Source of the DNA: Marinobacter alexandrii
GTDB taxonomy: Bacteria > Bacteroidota > Bacteroidia > Cytophagales > Cyclobacteriaceae
DNA: 64,000 nucleotides
Assembly (NCBI GenBank): GCA_039984955.1
Contig: JBDWTN010000007.1
Location: forward strand, 930,001-994,000
Direction of reading: 5' to 3'
The notes below the pieces were generated by a model. The model ran no database searches. It was not told the DNA's origin and saw nothing but the letters and a program-made list of their open reading frames with translations. The position numbers and the translations under genes are program-made. Positions 27,043-36,360 of the stretch are shown here, piece by piece; the stretch's first letter is position 1, and each line of letters opens with the position of its first letter.

Positions 27043-28263
27043 TCACTCCCTACGTATTGCATCCACAGGATCTAGCTTTGAAGCCTTCATTGCTGGATAA
27101 GTTCCAAAAATAATTCCTATCAATATTGACACAATCATGATAATCAATAGTGTATCTAGAGTATATGCAGCTTCAAAAGGCATCTTTGTTAGATACTTGA
27201 CTATAGGTACCGCTATGAAGGTGAAGATGACTCCTAAGATTAATCCAAGAAAACTCCCTATGAAACTGATACTCAAAGACTCTGATAAAAATTGAGCTAC
27301 AATATCTGCTTTCTTTGCTCCAACAGCCTTTCTAACACCAATTTCAGAAGTTCGCTCCGTAACAGAAATCAACAACACATTCATCACTCCCACACCACCT
27401 ACGATAACAGAGATACCCACTATTAATCCCATAATGATTCGAAACACCAAGAATCCCTGGTTTGCCTGTTCAACTCTGAATTCATTGGTAAACACACTGA
27501 AATCATCTGACTGACCTTTGAAAGTATTTTCCAAGAAAGATTCAACCTCTCCTTTGACTATCGGTACTTGTTCTACAGTAGATGCCTCAATAACGACCAT
27601 TGGAGGCCTAGACTTTAATTTTTCTTCATCCAAGATAGTGATGGGACAAATTATCTCCAGATTATCTGATGGGGCATCTATGATACCTATGACGTTAAAA
27701 GGCTCTCCCTTAAATCGAATAGTATCGTTCAAGATTTCATGCAATGGTTTTTGAGGCTTTAACGCTTCCGCAAGCTCAGATGATACTACCACGTTTTTTG
27801 TGCGATTTCTCAGATCTTCTAAGGAAATAAACCTACCAGCTCTTAGTTCTAGTTTATCGCTCCAGGTATCTACCATTCCTGAAAATAGCACCCCCCTTTC
27901 TGTTGAATCATTTGTATTGATGAATCCTGACTCTTGATACCTTAGAAATCCTTTAGCATTTTCATCTGAAACTTCATCGAGCATGTTCTTGAATCTTGCA
28001 TAATTGAAAAATCCATAATCTTCTTTAGAAATTTGAACATTATCAATTCTTTTGGTTGTATTCGTTCGGATGATAACGCTCTCCAAAGAGGTCGTACTTG
28101 AAATTTGCTCGTGAGCATATTTCTCCATTCCATCTATCAGAGATAAAATAGCAACTAAAGCTCCAACCCCAATAACCATCCCTAAAACAGATAGCAGTGT
28201 ATGAAGAAGGTTTTTCCGAGCGTCATTAAATGCAGTCTTAAATAGGTGAGTAATTCGCTTCAT
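27043..28263 (-). CDS. MacB-like ABC transporter permease
   Basis: A 406-residue FtsX/MacB-type permease. One N-terminal helix (LLSVLGMVIGVGALVAILSL), a periplasmic MacB core domain of about 210 residues and three C-terminal helices form the standard topology. The segment VGGVGVMNVLLISVTERTSEIGVRKAVGA is the family signature, shown here only as a pattern spanning about residues 290-318. No ATPase or MacA-like adaptor is next to it, so the partner subunits must be elsewhere. Substrates of Bacteroidota MacB-like permeases range from peptides to lipoproteins. It is followed 23 bases upstream by tilS in the same direction. Confidence 0.92.
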   Translation of the reverse strand: MKRITHLFKTAFNDARKNLLHTLLSVLGMVIGVGALVAILSLIDGMEKYAHEQISSTTSLESVIIRTNTTKRIDNVQISKEDYGFFNYARFKNMLDEVSDENAKGFLRYQESGFINTNDSTERGVLFSGMVDTWSDKLELRAGRFISLEDLRNRTKNVVVSSELAEALKPQKPLHEILNDTIRFKGEPFNVIGIIDAPSDNLEIICPITILDEEKLKSRPPMVVIEASTVEQVPIVKGEVESFLENTFKGQSDDFSVFTNEFRVEQANQGFLVFRIIMGLIVGISVIVGGVGVMNVLLISVTERTSEIGVRKAVGAKKADIVAQFLSESLSISFIGSFLGLILGVIFTFIAVPIVKYLTKMPFEAAYTLDTLLIIMIVSILIGIIFGTYPAMKASKLDPVDAIRRE

Positions 28264-28286
28264 TTTTGGTTGACGTCAATTCCACA

Positions 28287-29603
28287 CTAAATGTTACTGA
28301 TCAATGATTTACTCACCTTAATTATCTTTTTTGTATACTCCGAGATCTTAAAATGATCATCAATTCGGTATCCTACTACCCAAGCAATCTTCTGACCTGA
28401 TTCCAAGACCAAGACATTTTTTTTTCTGGATAAGGGAGTTTTCTCATCAATCAATAAATCACTGACTTTTTTATGCCCTTTCATTCCCATTGGTTGAAAC
28501 TTATCCCCCTCTTCCCATTGCCTGATTTTCAAAGGGAGCTTAAATCGATCAGCATCAAAAAAAACTACTCCGGCAGAATCGAACGATACTTCTTCCTCAG
28601 CTGCCTCTCCAATTTTAAAGATTGACTCGTAAAAATTGTATTCACCAAACTCATCTATTATCAATTCTTGAATGCTCTGTTCTTTATTCGGATTGATGAA
28701 CAGCTTAGAACGATCCATGGTGACAATCCAATCATTAACAGGAAAAACCTTACCTGCTCTCCCTTTAGCCTCAAAAATCTCCCTGCATGTAGCATAATTA
28801 ACACCAAAAGCATTGAGAATTTCTGAGAGGATGACAACATCTTCAGGTTCATTGATCCATTCAAGATTAAGTTCACATGAAAGATCTGATGATTTGAGAA
28901 ACTCTTTCTTAATATTTTCTACCTGCCTTTTCAATAAATCTTCCGTATATGAAAGTCGCTCTACGGTTGAAAAAAAAGTTTTATGTAGAGATGGATTGAC
29001 CTTTTCAAGAATTGGAATTACTTCGTGACGAATCAAATTTCGATCATAATTTATCTTTTGATTACTTGAATCTTCTCTCCATTGGATCTTTTGGTTAGAA
29101 GCATACGTCAGTAGGTCTTTTCTCTCGGCAAAGAGCAATGGTCTTATAATTTTATTATTTAAAACAGAGATACCAGAAACCCCACTAATTCCCGTTCCTC
29201 GGGTAAGGTTTATAAGCACTGTTTCAAGTGAATCATTGAGATGATGCGCTATAGCTACTTTATGATGACCATATTGCTCAGTTAAAGCATTAAACCAGTC
29301 ATACCTCACCTCTCTTGCTTCAATTTGGATGGACTTACCTTCCAGCTCAAAAGATTCAATAAAGCAGCTAACCTTATGATCCTCAGCCCACTTCCTTACA
29401 AATGCCTCATCTGCGTTTGATTCCTCTCCTCTCAATCCAAAATTACAATGGGCAATGTCAAAGTCAATTTCTGCATCAAAAAAGAGGTGAGACATCACCA
29501 TAGAATCCAGTCCTCCACTGACGGCAAGCAGGACTTTTTCTCCTTTATCAATCAAATGACGAGAAAGAATAAAATCATGGAACTGTTTTTGTAAAGAATG
29601 CAC
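28287..29603 (-). CDS. tilS: tRNA(Ile)-lysidine synthase TilS
   Basis: Converts the wobble cytidine of the AUA-reading tRNA(Ile) to lysidine. The PP-loop ATPase motif is LLAVSGGLDSMVMSHLFF (about residues 25-40), followed by IAHCNFGLRGEESNADEAFV, and the C-terminal TilS domain contains PMGMKGHKKVSDLLIDEK. The length (438 aa) is typical for the phylum. The start codon is GTG at 29603; the next Met would cut into the PP-loop. It is divergent from the OstA-like gene with only 24 bases between the starts. Confidence 0.97.
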   Translation of the reverse strand: MHSLQKQFHDFILSRHLIDKGEKVLLAVSGGLDSMVMSHLFFDAEIDFDIAHCNFGLRGEESNADEAFVRKWAEDHKVSCFIESFELEGKSIQIEAREVRYDWFNALTEQYGHHKVAIAHHLNDSLETVLINLTRGTGISGVSGISVLNNKIIRPLLFAERKDLLTYASNQKIQWREDSSNQKINYDRNLIRHEVIPILEKVNPSLHKTFFSTVERLSYTEDLLKRQVENIKKEFLKSSDLSCELNLEWINEPEDVVILSEILNAFGVNYATCREIFEAKGRAGKVFPVNDWIVTMDRSKLFINPNKEQSIQELIIDEFGEYNFYESIFKIGEAAEEEVSFDSAGVVFFDADRFKLPLKIRQWEEGDKFQPMGMKGHKKVSDLLIDEKTPLSRKKNVLVLESGQKIAWVVGYRIDDHFKISEYTKKIIKVSKSLISNI

Positions 29604-29615
29604 AACTTGATAAGT

Positions 29616-29623
29616 TAATTTTG
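29616..29623 (+). promoter_or_regulatory. putative -7 element (TAATTTTG) of the OstA-like gene
   Basis: A perfect TAnnTTTG match ends only 4 bases before the ATG at 29628. If it is used, transcription would begin at or next to the start codon, giving a leaderless message. Confidence 0.55.
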
Positions 29624-29627
29624 CCGA

Positions 29628-31259
29628 ATGCGGAAGTTAGTCCAAACCACTTTTGTTTTTTTTATTCTATGCTCTTCCTTGAGTGTTGTCGCTCAAAAGA
29701 AAGACCGAATTAAATACAAAGCTCTCGATTTATTTGAATTTCGAAAAAATGGAGAAAAAGTAAGACGATTGATCGGCGATGTTGTTTTTGTTCAGGAAAC
29801 ATCTACTATGTATTGCGATAGTTCTTACTACTATGTCAAAGACAATATTATGGAAGCCTTCGGTCACGTAAAAATCGTGGATGATTCTGTAACGATTACT
29901 TCAAACAAGTTGATTTACAATGGACAAGATAGAACTGCTAAGCTTCGTGAAAATGTAGTGTATACAAAAGCAGATCAGCGACTAACTACTGATTTCCTTG
30001 ATTATAACATGGACACTGAAGTAGGAAACTACTACAATGGAGGTAAACTCAAGGATTCTGTAAATGTGCTTACCAGCAACACTGGCTATTATTATGGGTT
30101 ACAGAAATATGCACTTTTTTGGACTAATGTAGAGTTGATAGCTCCGGACTACACGCTAAAATCAGATACACTTAGATATAATACAATACCAAAAATTGCC
30201 GTATCAGAAGGTAAGACCACCATCATTACGGAGGACGAATCCATTCTTCATTCAGATGGAGGAACTTTCCGAACAAAAATTGATCAGTCGGAATTCAATG
30301 ATGGCACAGTAGAGACCATAGATTATTACATGGAAGGTGATGAACTCTTTTTTGACGATTTGAAAAAATATTATGACGCTAAAGGAAACGTAAAGCTCAC
30401 GGCAAAAAATGAGGATATTGTGATCACTGGGGACAAAGGTTATTCTGATAAAAACAATGGAGTCAGTAAGGTTTATGGAAATGCGCTAATGGAACGTTAT
30501 CTCCAGAATGACACACTTTACCTTGCAGCTGATACTTTGGTGTCTATAGAAAGCGAATACGATTCTGCAAAAAGAATCCTAGCATATCATAATGTAAGGA
30601 TTTGGAAAAGTAATCTTCAGGGGTTAGCAGATTCTGCATCATATTTTCTAAGCGACTCATTACTTTTTTTCTACGAGGATCCTATCTTCTGGAACCTAAA
30701 TAATCAACTTGAAGGTGACACAGTCATTATGGAAGTCACTGAAAATGAAATTAAGTCCATGTCATTACTCCAAAATGCATTCCTTGCTACTGAAGATACA
30801 GTACAAAATTACAATCAGATCAAAGGCAGAACGATGGAGGCACATTTCAAAGAATCTGAAATAAGTCACATTTTCGTCAATGGGAATGGAGAAAGCATCT
30901 ACTATGTACTTGATGAAGAAGATCCCAATGATATTATCACAATGGGAATGAATAGAATTCTGTGTAGCAACATGACCATCCGATTTAAAGATGAACAATT
31001 GGACAACATCTCTTTTTATATTAAGCCAGAGGCTAGGTTCATCCCACCTCAAGAATTGACTGATGATTTACAAAAATTGGATGGATTTGAGTGGAAAGGT
31101 GATCAAAGGCCATCGCTTAGTGACTTAATGATTGATCTACCTATTCTCCTTGAAGAGGATGCAGTACCTGTGAAAATTCCAGACGGAGAAAAAATTGATC
31201 TTGAAGGAACCTCTATTAAGAAAGAAAATTTGTTAAAATCTATTAAAGAAGATGGGTAA
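29628..31259 (+). CDS. OstA/LptA-like periplasmic protein
   Basis: A 543-residue protein with a signal peptide (TTFVFFILCSSLSVVAQ) and repeated beta-jellyroll OstA-type units. Examples are YVKDNIMEAFGHVKIVDDSVTITSN and YDAKGNVKLTAKNEDIVITGD (positions about 65-90 and 245-265). LptA and the N-terminus of LptD use this fold to carry lipopolysaccharide across the periplasm. It is much longer than E. coli LptA and lacks the LptD barrel, as is usual in Bacteroidota. It lies just upstream of bamD, giving an envelope-biogenesis cluster. A role in LPS transport is inferred from the fold. Confidence 0.88.
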   Translation: MRKLVQTTFVFFILCSSLSVVAQKKDRIKYKALDLFEFRKNGEKVRRLIGDVVFVQETSTMYCDSSYYYVKDNIMEAFGHVKIVDDSVTITSNKLIYNGQDRTAKLRENVVYTKADQRLTTDFLDYNMDTEVGNYYNGGKLKDSVNVLTSNTGYYYGLQKYALFWTNVELIAPDYTLKSDTLRYNTIPKIAVSEGKTTIITEDESILHSDGGTFRTKIDQSEFNDGTVETIDYYMEGDELFFDDLKKYYDAKGNVKLTAKNEDIVITGDKGYSDKNNGVSKVYGNALMERYLQNDTLYLAADTLVSIESEYDSAKRILAYHNVRIWKSNLQGLADSASYFLSDSLLFFYEDPIFWNLNNQLEGDTVIMEVTENEIKSMSLLQNAFLATEDTVQNYNQIKGRTMEAHFKESEISHIFVNGNGESIYYVLDEEDPNDIITMGMNRILCSNMTIRFKDEQLDNISFYIKPEARFIPPQELTDDLQKLDGFEWKGDQRPSLSDLMIDLPILLEEDAVPVKIPDGEKIDLEGTSIKKENLLKSIKEDG

Positions 31260-31296
31260 TGGTACGCCCTATGCTTTCGTTTAGTCCATAAGTCTT

Positions 31297-31304
31297 TAGT
31301 TTTG
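31297..31304 (+). promoter_or_regulatory. putative -7 element (TAGTTTTG) of bamD
   Basis: A perfect TAnnTTTG match, 17 bases before the bamD ATG. A TTTC at 31275-31278 sits 18 bases upstream and may be a weak -33 box. It would drive the bamD-rpoZ-coaBC-DUF4835 unit. Confidence 0.6.
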
Positions 31305-31321
31305 CCGACTATTATAAAATT

Positions 31322-32128
31322 ATGAGGGAAATTCGAATACTTTTCTTGTTGGTAGTAGCTGTAAGTATAGTGGGATGCAGCAAGTTTCGTAAGATTCAAA
31401 AAAGTGGAGATTGGAAAGTTAAATATGAAGCTGCTCTCGAATATTACGAAGAAGAGGACTATCATAGAACCATCATTCTTCTAGAAGATATTCTACCTAT
31501 CATCAGAGGAACGGAAGAAGCTGAATTAGGGAATTTCTATCTGGCTTACAGTTATTTTCATCAAAAGCAATACATCCTGAGCGCACATCATTTTGATGAA
31601 TTTGTTAAAATATATGGGCGATCCGAATATGTCATGGAAGCAAGCTACATGCATGCGTACTCTTTGTATCTTCAATCTCCTGATTATCAACTTGATCAGA
31701 CTGTCACTTACGAAGCTGTAGCTGCTATGCAGAATTTCATCAATAAATACTCCAGCTCAGAATATGCACCAGAGGCAGACAGAGTCATTGATGATATGCA
31801 GGAAAAGCTTGAAAAGAAAGCTTATGAACAATGTAAGCTTTACTATAAATTAAGGAGATATAAGTCCGCACTAGTTGTCTACGATAATTTTGCAGATGAT
31901 TTTCCTGATTCCGACTATAACGAAGAAGTGGCTTATTTAAGAATAGAAACTTCTTACGATTTGGCTGAAAAAAGTATTACTTCAAAACAAGAAGAACGGT
32001 TCAGAAGCACAATAGATCACTACCTTAATTTTATTGATAAATATCCAAATAGCAAATTTTTAAAAGATGCTGAGAAGTTTTATGCTGAAAGCATCGAAGA
32101 AATAACTAGATTTGCCGATTCAAATTAA
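31322..32128 (+). CDS. bamD: outer membrane assembly lipoprotein BamD
   Basis: The TPR lipoprotein subunit of the BAM complex, which inserts beta-barrels into the outer membrane. A lipoprotein signal ends at VSIVGC, with the acylated Cys at about residue 19. TPR-like helical pairs follow, including YEEEDYHRTIILLEDIL, GNFYLAYSYFHQKQYILSAH and KYPNSKFLKDAEKFY. The length (268 aa) fits. The gene order bamD-rpoZ-coaBC-DUF4835-recN is widely conserved in Bacteroidota, which strongly supports the call. Confidence 0.95.
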   Translation: MREIRILFLLVVAVSIVGCSKFRKIQKSGDWKVKYEAALEYYEEEDYHRTIILLEDILPIIRGTEEAELGNFYLAYSYFHQKQYILSAHHFDEFVKIYGRSEYVMEASYMHAYSLYLQSPDYQLDQTVTYEAVAAMQNFINKYSSSEYAPEADRVIDDMQEKLEKKAYEQCKLYYKLRRYKSALVVYDNFADDFPDSDYNEEVAYLRIETSYDLAEKSITSKQEERFRSTIDHYLNFIDKYPNSKFLKDAEKFYAESIEEITRFADSN

Positions 32129-32137
32129 AAAGACGAA

Positions 32138-32470
32138 ATGCAGCACATTACTTCTTCACTCATCACAAGAGACAATCAGGATATTTTAGAACCTACCGGC
32201 AATCTATACGAATCTTTGGTGATCGTTTCTAAAAGAGCAAGGCAAATTAGTGCCAACCAAAAAGAAGAGCTTAATTCCAAGCTTGCTGAGTTTGCTTCTT
32301 CGGTAGATAATCTAGAAGAAATTTTTGAAAATAGAGAACAAATCGAAATCTCTAAGTTCTATGAGCGTATGCCAAAGCCTTCGACTTCAGCCGTTGAAGA
32401 GTTTTTAAATGGCCAGCTTAATTTCAGATTACCCGAAAAAGAAGTCGAGACTCCTTCTGATTTAACATAA
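32138..32470 (+). CDS. rpoZ: RNA polymerase omega subunit, RPB6-like
   Basis: A 110-residue Bacteroidota-type omega subunit of RNA polymerase. The conserved helix is GNLYESLVIVSKRARQISANQ, equivalent to the omega/RPB6 core that clamps the beta-prime C-terminus. Lower-complexity flanks (STSAVEEFLNGQLNFRLPEK) are typical for the phylum. It starts 9 bases after bamD and ends 10 bases before coaBC. Confidence 0.93.
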   Translation: MQHITSSLITRDNQDILEPTGNLYESLVIVSKRARQISANQKEELNSKLAEFASSVDNLEEIFENREQIEISKFYERMPKPSTSAVEEFLNGQLNFRLPEKEVETPSDLT

Positions 32471-32480
32471 ATTAGTCGCC

Positions 32481-33671
32481 ATGCTGGCGGGTAAGAAAAT
32501 ATTATTAGCGGTTTGTGGTTCAATAGCAGCCTACAAAGCCGCTTTTTTTGTGCGTCTTCTTAAAAAAGAAGGAGCAGAAGTAAAGGTCATTATGACCAAA
32601 AGTGCACAAGATTTCATAACTCCTCTTACACTTTCTACACTTTCTAAAAATCCCGTTCACTCAGAATACTTTGACAAAAAAAATGGCGAGTGGAACAATC
32701 ACGTAGAACTAGGAATGTGGGCTGATCTAATGATAATTGCACCTTTGAGTGCAAATACACTCGGTAAAATGGCCAATGGCATTTGTGACAACCTGTTACT
32801 TGCAACCTACCTCTCAGCAAAATGCCCGGTAATGGTTGCTCCCGCAATGGATCTAGATATGTATCGGCATCCTACCACCACGGAAAATCTAAATCGACTA
32901 CAATCTTTTGGCAATGAAATAATCGAAGCACGTGATGGCGAATTAGCCAGCGGGCTTTCTGGGCCTGGTAGAATGGCAGAGCCTGAGGAGTTGATAGATG
33001 CAATAAAAAAAAAAGTAATTAATACTCAAGCTCTAGCAGGGAAACAAGTCTTAATATCTTCTGGCCCTACTTTTGAACCAATAGATCCGGTTCGATTTAT
33101 CGGCAACCACTCTTCAGGAAAGATGGGAACAGCCATTGCAAACGCCTTCAAAGATTCAGGAGCGTCTATAACCATGGTGAGTGGTCCTGCATCACATTTC
33201 CCAAATCATGGAGAAGTAATAAAGATAAATTCAGCAAATGAGATGCTGAATGAGATGCAAAAGAGACATGATCAAGCAGATATTGTGATCTTCTCTGCGG
33301 CAGTTGCAGACTACCGTCCTGAAAATCCTGTTAAAGAAAAAATCAAAAAGAAGGAAGAGTTACTTGAACTTAGGCTTATCAAAAATCCAGACATTGCCTC
33401 TGAGTTGGGAAAGAAAAAGAAAAACCAATTTCATGTTGGGTTTGCATTGGAAACAACCAATGAAGAAACAAACGCCAAAGAGAAACTAAAGAAGAAAAAT
33501 TTTGATCTAATTGTCCTAAATTCATTAAACGATAAAGGTGCTGGTTTTCAGCAAGACACAAATAGGGTGACCTTTTTTGATAAGAACAATAACCAACAAA
33601 AATTTGAGTTGAAGAGTAAGAATGATGTGGCCCGGGATATTGTTGAATACGTAATAAAAACTCTCAAATGA
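32481..33671 (+). CDS. coaBC: bifunctional phosphopantothenoylcysteine decarboxylase/synthetase CoaBC
   Basis: Makes 4'-phosphopantetheine for coenzyme A: the C-terminal half joins cysteine to 4'-phosphopantothenate and the N-terminal flavoprotein half decarboxylates the product. The flavin domain shows LLAVCGSIAAYKAAFFVRLL, IIAPLSANTLGKMANGICDN and the catalytic-region PAMDLDMYRHP, in which Asp takes the place of the usual Asn of PAMN. The synthetase domain shows SSGPTFEPIDPVRFIGNHSS, AAVADYRP and LIKNPDIASELGKKK. At 396 aa it is full length. It overlaps the DUF4835 gene by 4 bases. Confidence 0.97.
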   Translation: MLAGKKILLAVCGSIAAYKAAFFVRLLKKEGAEVKVIMTKSAQDFITPLTLSTLSKNPVHSEYFDKKNGEWNNHVELGMWADLMIIAPLSANTLGKMANGICDNLLLATYLSAKCPVMVAPAMDLDMYRHPTTTENLNRLQSFGNEIIEARDGELASGLSGPGRMAEPEELIDAIKKKVINTQALAGKQVLISSGPTFEPIDPVRFIGNHSSGKMGTAIANAFKDSGASITMVSGPASHFPNHGEVIKINSANEMLNEMQKRHDQADIVIFSAAVADYRPENPVKEKIKKKEELLELRLIKNPDIASELGKKKKNQFHVGFALETTNEETNAKEKLKKKNFDLIVLNSLNDKGAGFQQDTNRVTFFDKNNNQQKFELKSKNDVARDIVEYVIKTLK

Positions 33672-34555
33672 AACTTATTGGACTTGCGTTTCTATTTATT
33701 TATTCTGCTTCATTTTCGCAAGAATTAAACTGTCGTGTTATTGTAAATGCTCAACAGGTCCAAACCACTGAGCGTGCTGTTTTCAGGGAGATGGAGACTG
33801 AGTTTGCCCAGTTTCTAAATACAACTAAATGGACGAATGATGATTTTGGTGAGGAAGAAGTCATTAATTGTAATTTAGTAATTACTATTTCTGAAATGCC
33901 CAGTATTGGTGTGTTTGTTGCTTCCGTACAAGTTCTGGCAAGTCGACCTGCATTTGGGACCAGTTATGAATCAGTGGTGATGAATTTCGCGGACAGAGAC
34001 TGGCAATTTGAGTATGTTCAATCACAACCCTTAATCTTCAATGAAAATACCTTTACAAATAATATCACCTCATTATTAGCATACTATGCTTATATGGTAA
34101 TTGGGTTCGATTATGATACGTTTTCAGAACTTGGAGGCACACCTCATTTCCAAAAGGCTTTTCAAATTGTCAATAATGCTCAGCAAACTAGTTTTCCTGG
34201 TTGGCAGCAGTTCAACAGTGTTCGGAATAGATATTGGCTAGTGGAAAATGTGCAGAACCCACAATTAGAGCCTGTAAGGAAGGCGCTTTATGCATATCAT
34301 CGCAACGGACTGGATATTATGGTGGAAGATAGACCGCAAGCTGAGAAAAATATTTTAGGCGCACTATCTGAAATACAAAAAGCAAACCGGGCAAGACCGA
34401 GATCCATTCTAACCATTAGCTTCATGGATGCAAAGTCTGGAGAGATTCAGCAAATATTCTCAGAAGCCAATCTTGCTACACGAAGACAGGCATACAACCT
34501 ACTTAGTAACATTGACCCTTCAAGAACTGACGATTATAAGGCGTTGATTGAGTAG
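33668..34555 (+). CDS. DUF4835 family exported protein
   Basis: A 295-residue protein with a signal peptide (LIGLAFLFIYSASFSQ), matching the Bacteroidota DUF4835 family. Conserved landmarks are LNCRVIVNAQQVQTTERAVF near the mature N-terminus and LLAYYAYMVIGFDYDTFSEL in the middle. Its fixed place between coaBC and recN is seen across the phylum. The function is unknown; export and the BamD linkage hint at an envelope role. Confidence 0.9.
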   Translation: MKLIGLAFLFIYSASFSQELNCRVIVNAQQVQTTERAVFREMETEFAQFLNTTKWTNDDFGEEEVINCNLVITISEMPSIGVFVASVQVLASRPAFGTSYESVVMNFADRDWQFEYVQSQPLIFNENTFTNNITSLLAYYAYMVIGFDYDTFSELGGTPHFQKAFQIVNNAQQTSFPGWQQFNSVRNRYWLVENVQNPQLEPVRKALYAYHRNGLDIMVEDRPQAEKNILGALSEIQKANRARPRSILTISFMDAKSGEIQQIFSEANLATRRQAYNLLSNIDPSRTDDYKALIE

Positions 34556-34562
34556 TCTCTAA

Positions 34563-34570
34563 TATCTTTG
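34563..34570 (+). promoter_or_regulatory. putative -7 element (TATCTTTG) of recN
   Basis: A perfect TAnnTTTG match, 10 bases before the recN ATG. A TTG at 34544-34546 lies 16 bases upstream. The short distance to the ATG predicts a very short leader. Confidence 0.55.
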
Positions 34571-34580
34571 CTACTCATTC

Positions 34581-36233
34581 ATGATCAAATCACTTCAGAT
34601 AAAGAACTACGCACTCATTCAGGAGTTGGAGATGTCTCCTTCCCCTCAGCTGAACATAATCACTGGAGAAACGGGGGCAGGTAAATCTATCATGCTTGGT
34701 GCTGTCGGCCTTCTTCTTGGGAAGCGTGCAGACACGAAAGTTCTATTAGATGAAAATCAAAAGTGTGTCGTAGAAGGGCTTTTTGATATCTCCTCGTATG
34801 CTCTCCAAGAGATATTTGAACGAGAAGATTTGGATCATGAATCCGAATGCGTGATAAGGAGGGAAATAAGTCCATCCGGAAAGTCACGCGCCTTTGTAAA
34901 TGACACACCCACAAATTTAAGTGTCCTTAAGGCCATTGGAGAGAAACTCATGGATGTACACTCTCAACATGAATCTCTTCAACTAGGAGATAATACCTAC
35001 CAACTAAATGCATTAGATGCCTTTGCTGCTCACCCTGAATTAATCACTCAATATCGAGAAGTTTTCAAAATCTTTTCCAACGCCAAGAAGCACCTGAACA
35101 AGCTTGAATCGTTGGCAACTCAAAGTGCCGAAGATGCTGACTATAAGCAGTTCCTTTTTAGTGAACTAAACGAAGCTCAGTTGGATGGTTTGGATCAGGA
35201 AAAACTCGAAAAAGATCTTGAAGTCCTTGAAAATGCCGAAGCTATCAAGCTCAAACTTTCACAAGCTCTCCGCGCTCTAGATGACTCTGAAGCTTCTATC
35301 CTACAGCAACTTACCGAATCAAAATCGCTTATAAATACTATTTCATCGTTTTCAAATGAGCTCGAAGAAATAAGTAATCGTCTGGAAAGCAGCTCCATCG
35401 AATTAGCTGATGTCTCCAATGAGATGCAACGCATTCAAGATAAAGTTGAACATGACCCTGAAAAAATTCAAGAGCTAAAGGAACGACTGGATCTATTGTT
35501 CAGATTGCAGAAAAAGCATAATGTACTTACCGTACAAGAGCTTATTAAACTGAGAGACGAATTAGATCAAAGCTTAAGTCAAGTAGCTAACCTTGATGGA
35601 GAAATCACAAAGGCCAAAAAGGAACTCGATGTAGCTGAAAAGTCAATGTTAAAACTTGGAACTAAGCTATCTGAGTCACGAAAATTATCCGCTCTCAATT
35701 TTGCCGACGAGATTGAAAAGATCATTCACCAGATAGGAATTGAAAATGGAACGGTAGAGCTAAAAGTAAATCTATCAGAACCTGACTCAGCTGGGCTTGA
35801 TGTCATAGAAATGCTTTTCAGTGCTAACAAAGGGATCAAACCTCAAGAGTTAAAAGAGGTCGCATCTGGAGGTGAGTTTTCTAGGCTAATCTTTGCAGTC
35901 AAATATCTGATCGCTGATAAAACGGCTATGCCCACCATTATTTTTGATGAAATAGATACAGGTGTCTCCGGAGAAGTAGCGCTTCAGATGATTAGAATGA
36001 TGAAGCACATGTCTAAAAATCATCAAATAATAAGCATTAGTCATCTTCCACAGTTTGCTGCTGGCGGTGACGCACATTATTACGTATACAAAGATCACAC
36101 TTCCGATAGATCGGTAAGTAGAATTAGAAAACTAGTTGATCAGGATAGAGTAACAGAAATTGCCAAAATGATTGGCGGAGAAAATCCCGGTGCTTCAGCA
36201 GTAGAAAGCGCTAAAGAACTGCTTCAATTATGA
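34581..36233 (+). CDS. recN: DNA repair protein RecN
   Basis: An SMC-like ATPase that acts in double-strand break repair. The Walker A motif is ITGETGAGKSIML (about residues 28-40), a central coiled coil spans about 170-390, and the C-terminal half carries the ABC signature KEVASGGEFSRLIFAVK and the Walker B region TIIFDEIDTGVSG. The length (550 aa) is standard. It has its own promoter-like box, 10 bases from the ATG, apart from the coaBC-DUF4835 unit. Confidence 0.97.
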   Translation: MIKSLQIKNYALIQELEMSPSPQLNIITGETGAGKSIMLGAVGLLLGKRADTKVLLDENQKCVVEGLFDISSYALQEIFEREDLDHESECVIRREISPSGKSRAFVNDTPTNLSVLKAIGEKLMDVHSQHESLQLGDNTYQLNALDAFAAHPELITQYREVFKIFSNAKKHLNKLESLATQSAEDADYKQFLFSELNEAQLDGLDQEKLEKDLEVLENAEAIKLKLSQALRALDDSEASILQQLTESKSLINTISSFSNELEEISNRLESSSIELADVSNEMQRIQDKVEHDPEKIQELKERLDLLFRLQKKHNVLTVQELIKLRDELDQSLSQVANLDGEITKAKKELDVAEKSMLKLGTKLSESRKLSALNFADEIEKIIHQIGIENGTVELKVNLSEPDSAGLDVIEMLFSANKGIKPQELKEVASGGEFSRLIFAVKYLIADKTAMPTIIFDEIDTGVSGEVALQMIRMMKHMSKNHQIISISHLPQFAAGGDAHYYVYKDHTSDRSVSRIRKLVDQDRVTEIAKMIGGENPGASAVESAKELLQL

Positions 36234-36318
36234 AGCAAAGCAATAATTCAAGACATAGTCCATTTGAACTTGACTTACACCAGAGAAAGGTTTATTTCAG
36301 CGTCTGTTCATACTGAGA

Positions 36319-36342
36319 TATATTTGAATTCTCTTTCAAATA
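36319..36342 (+). promoter_or_regulatory. fabI promoter overlapped by an inverted repeat (operator candidate)
   Basis: The -7 element TATATTTG (36319-36326) is a perfect TAnnTTTG match, with a weak TTTC -33 box at 36295-36298. The inverted repeat TATTTGAA (36321-36328), six bases, TTCAAATA (36335-36342) covers the -7 element and the expected transcription start. A repressor bound here would block initiation. Confidence 0.55.
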
Positions 36343-36360
36343 GAATAATCATAAAACACA

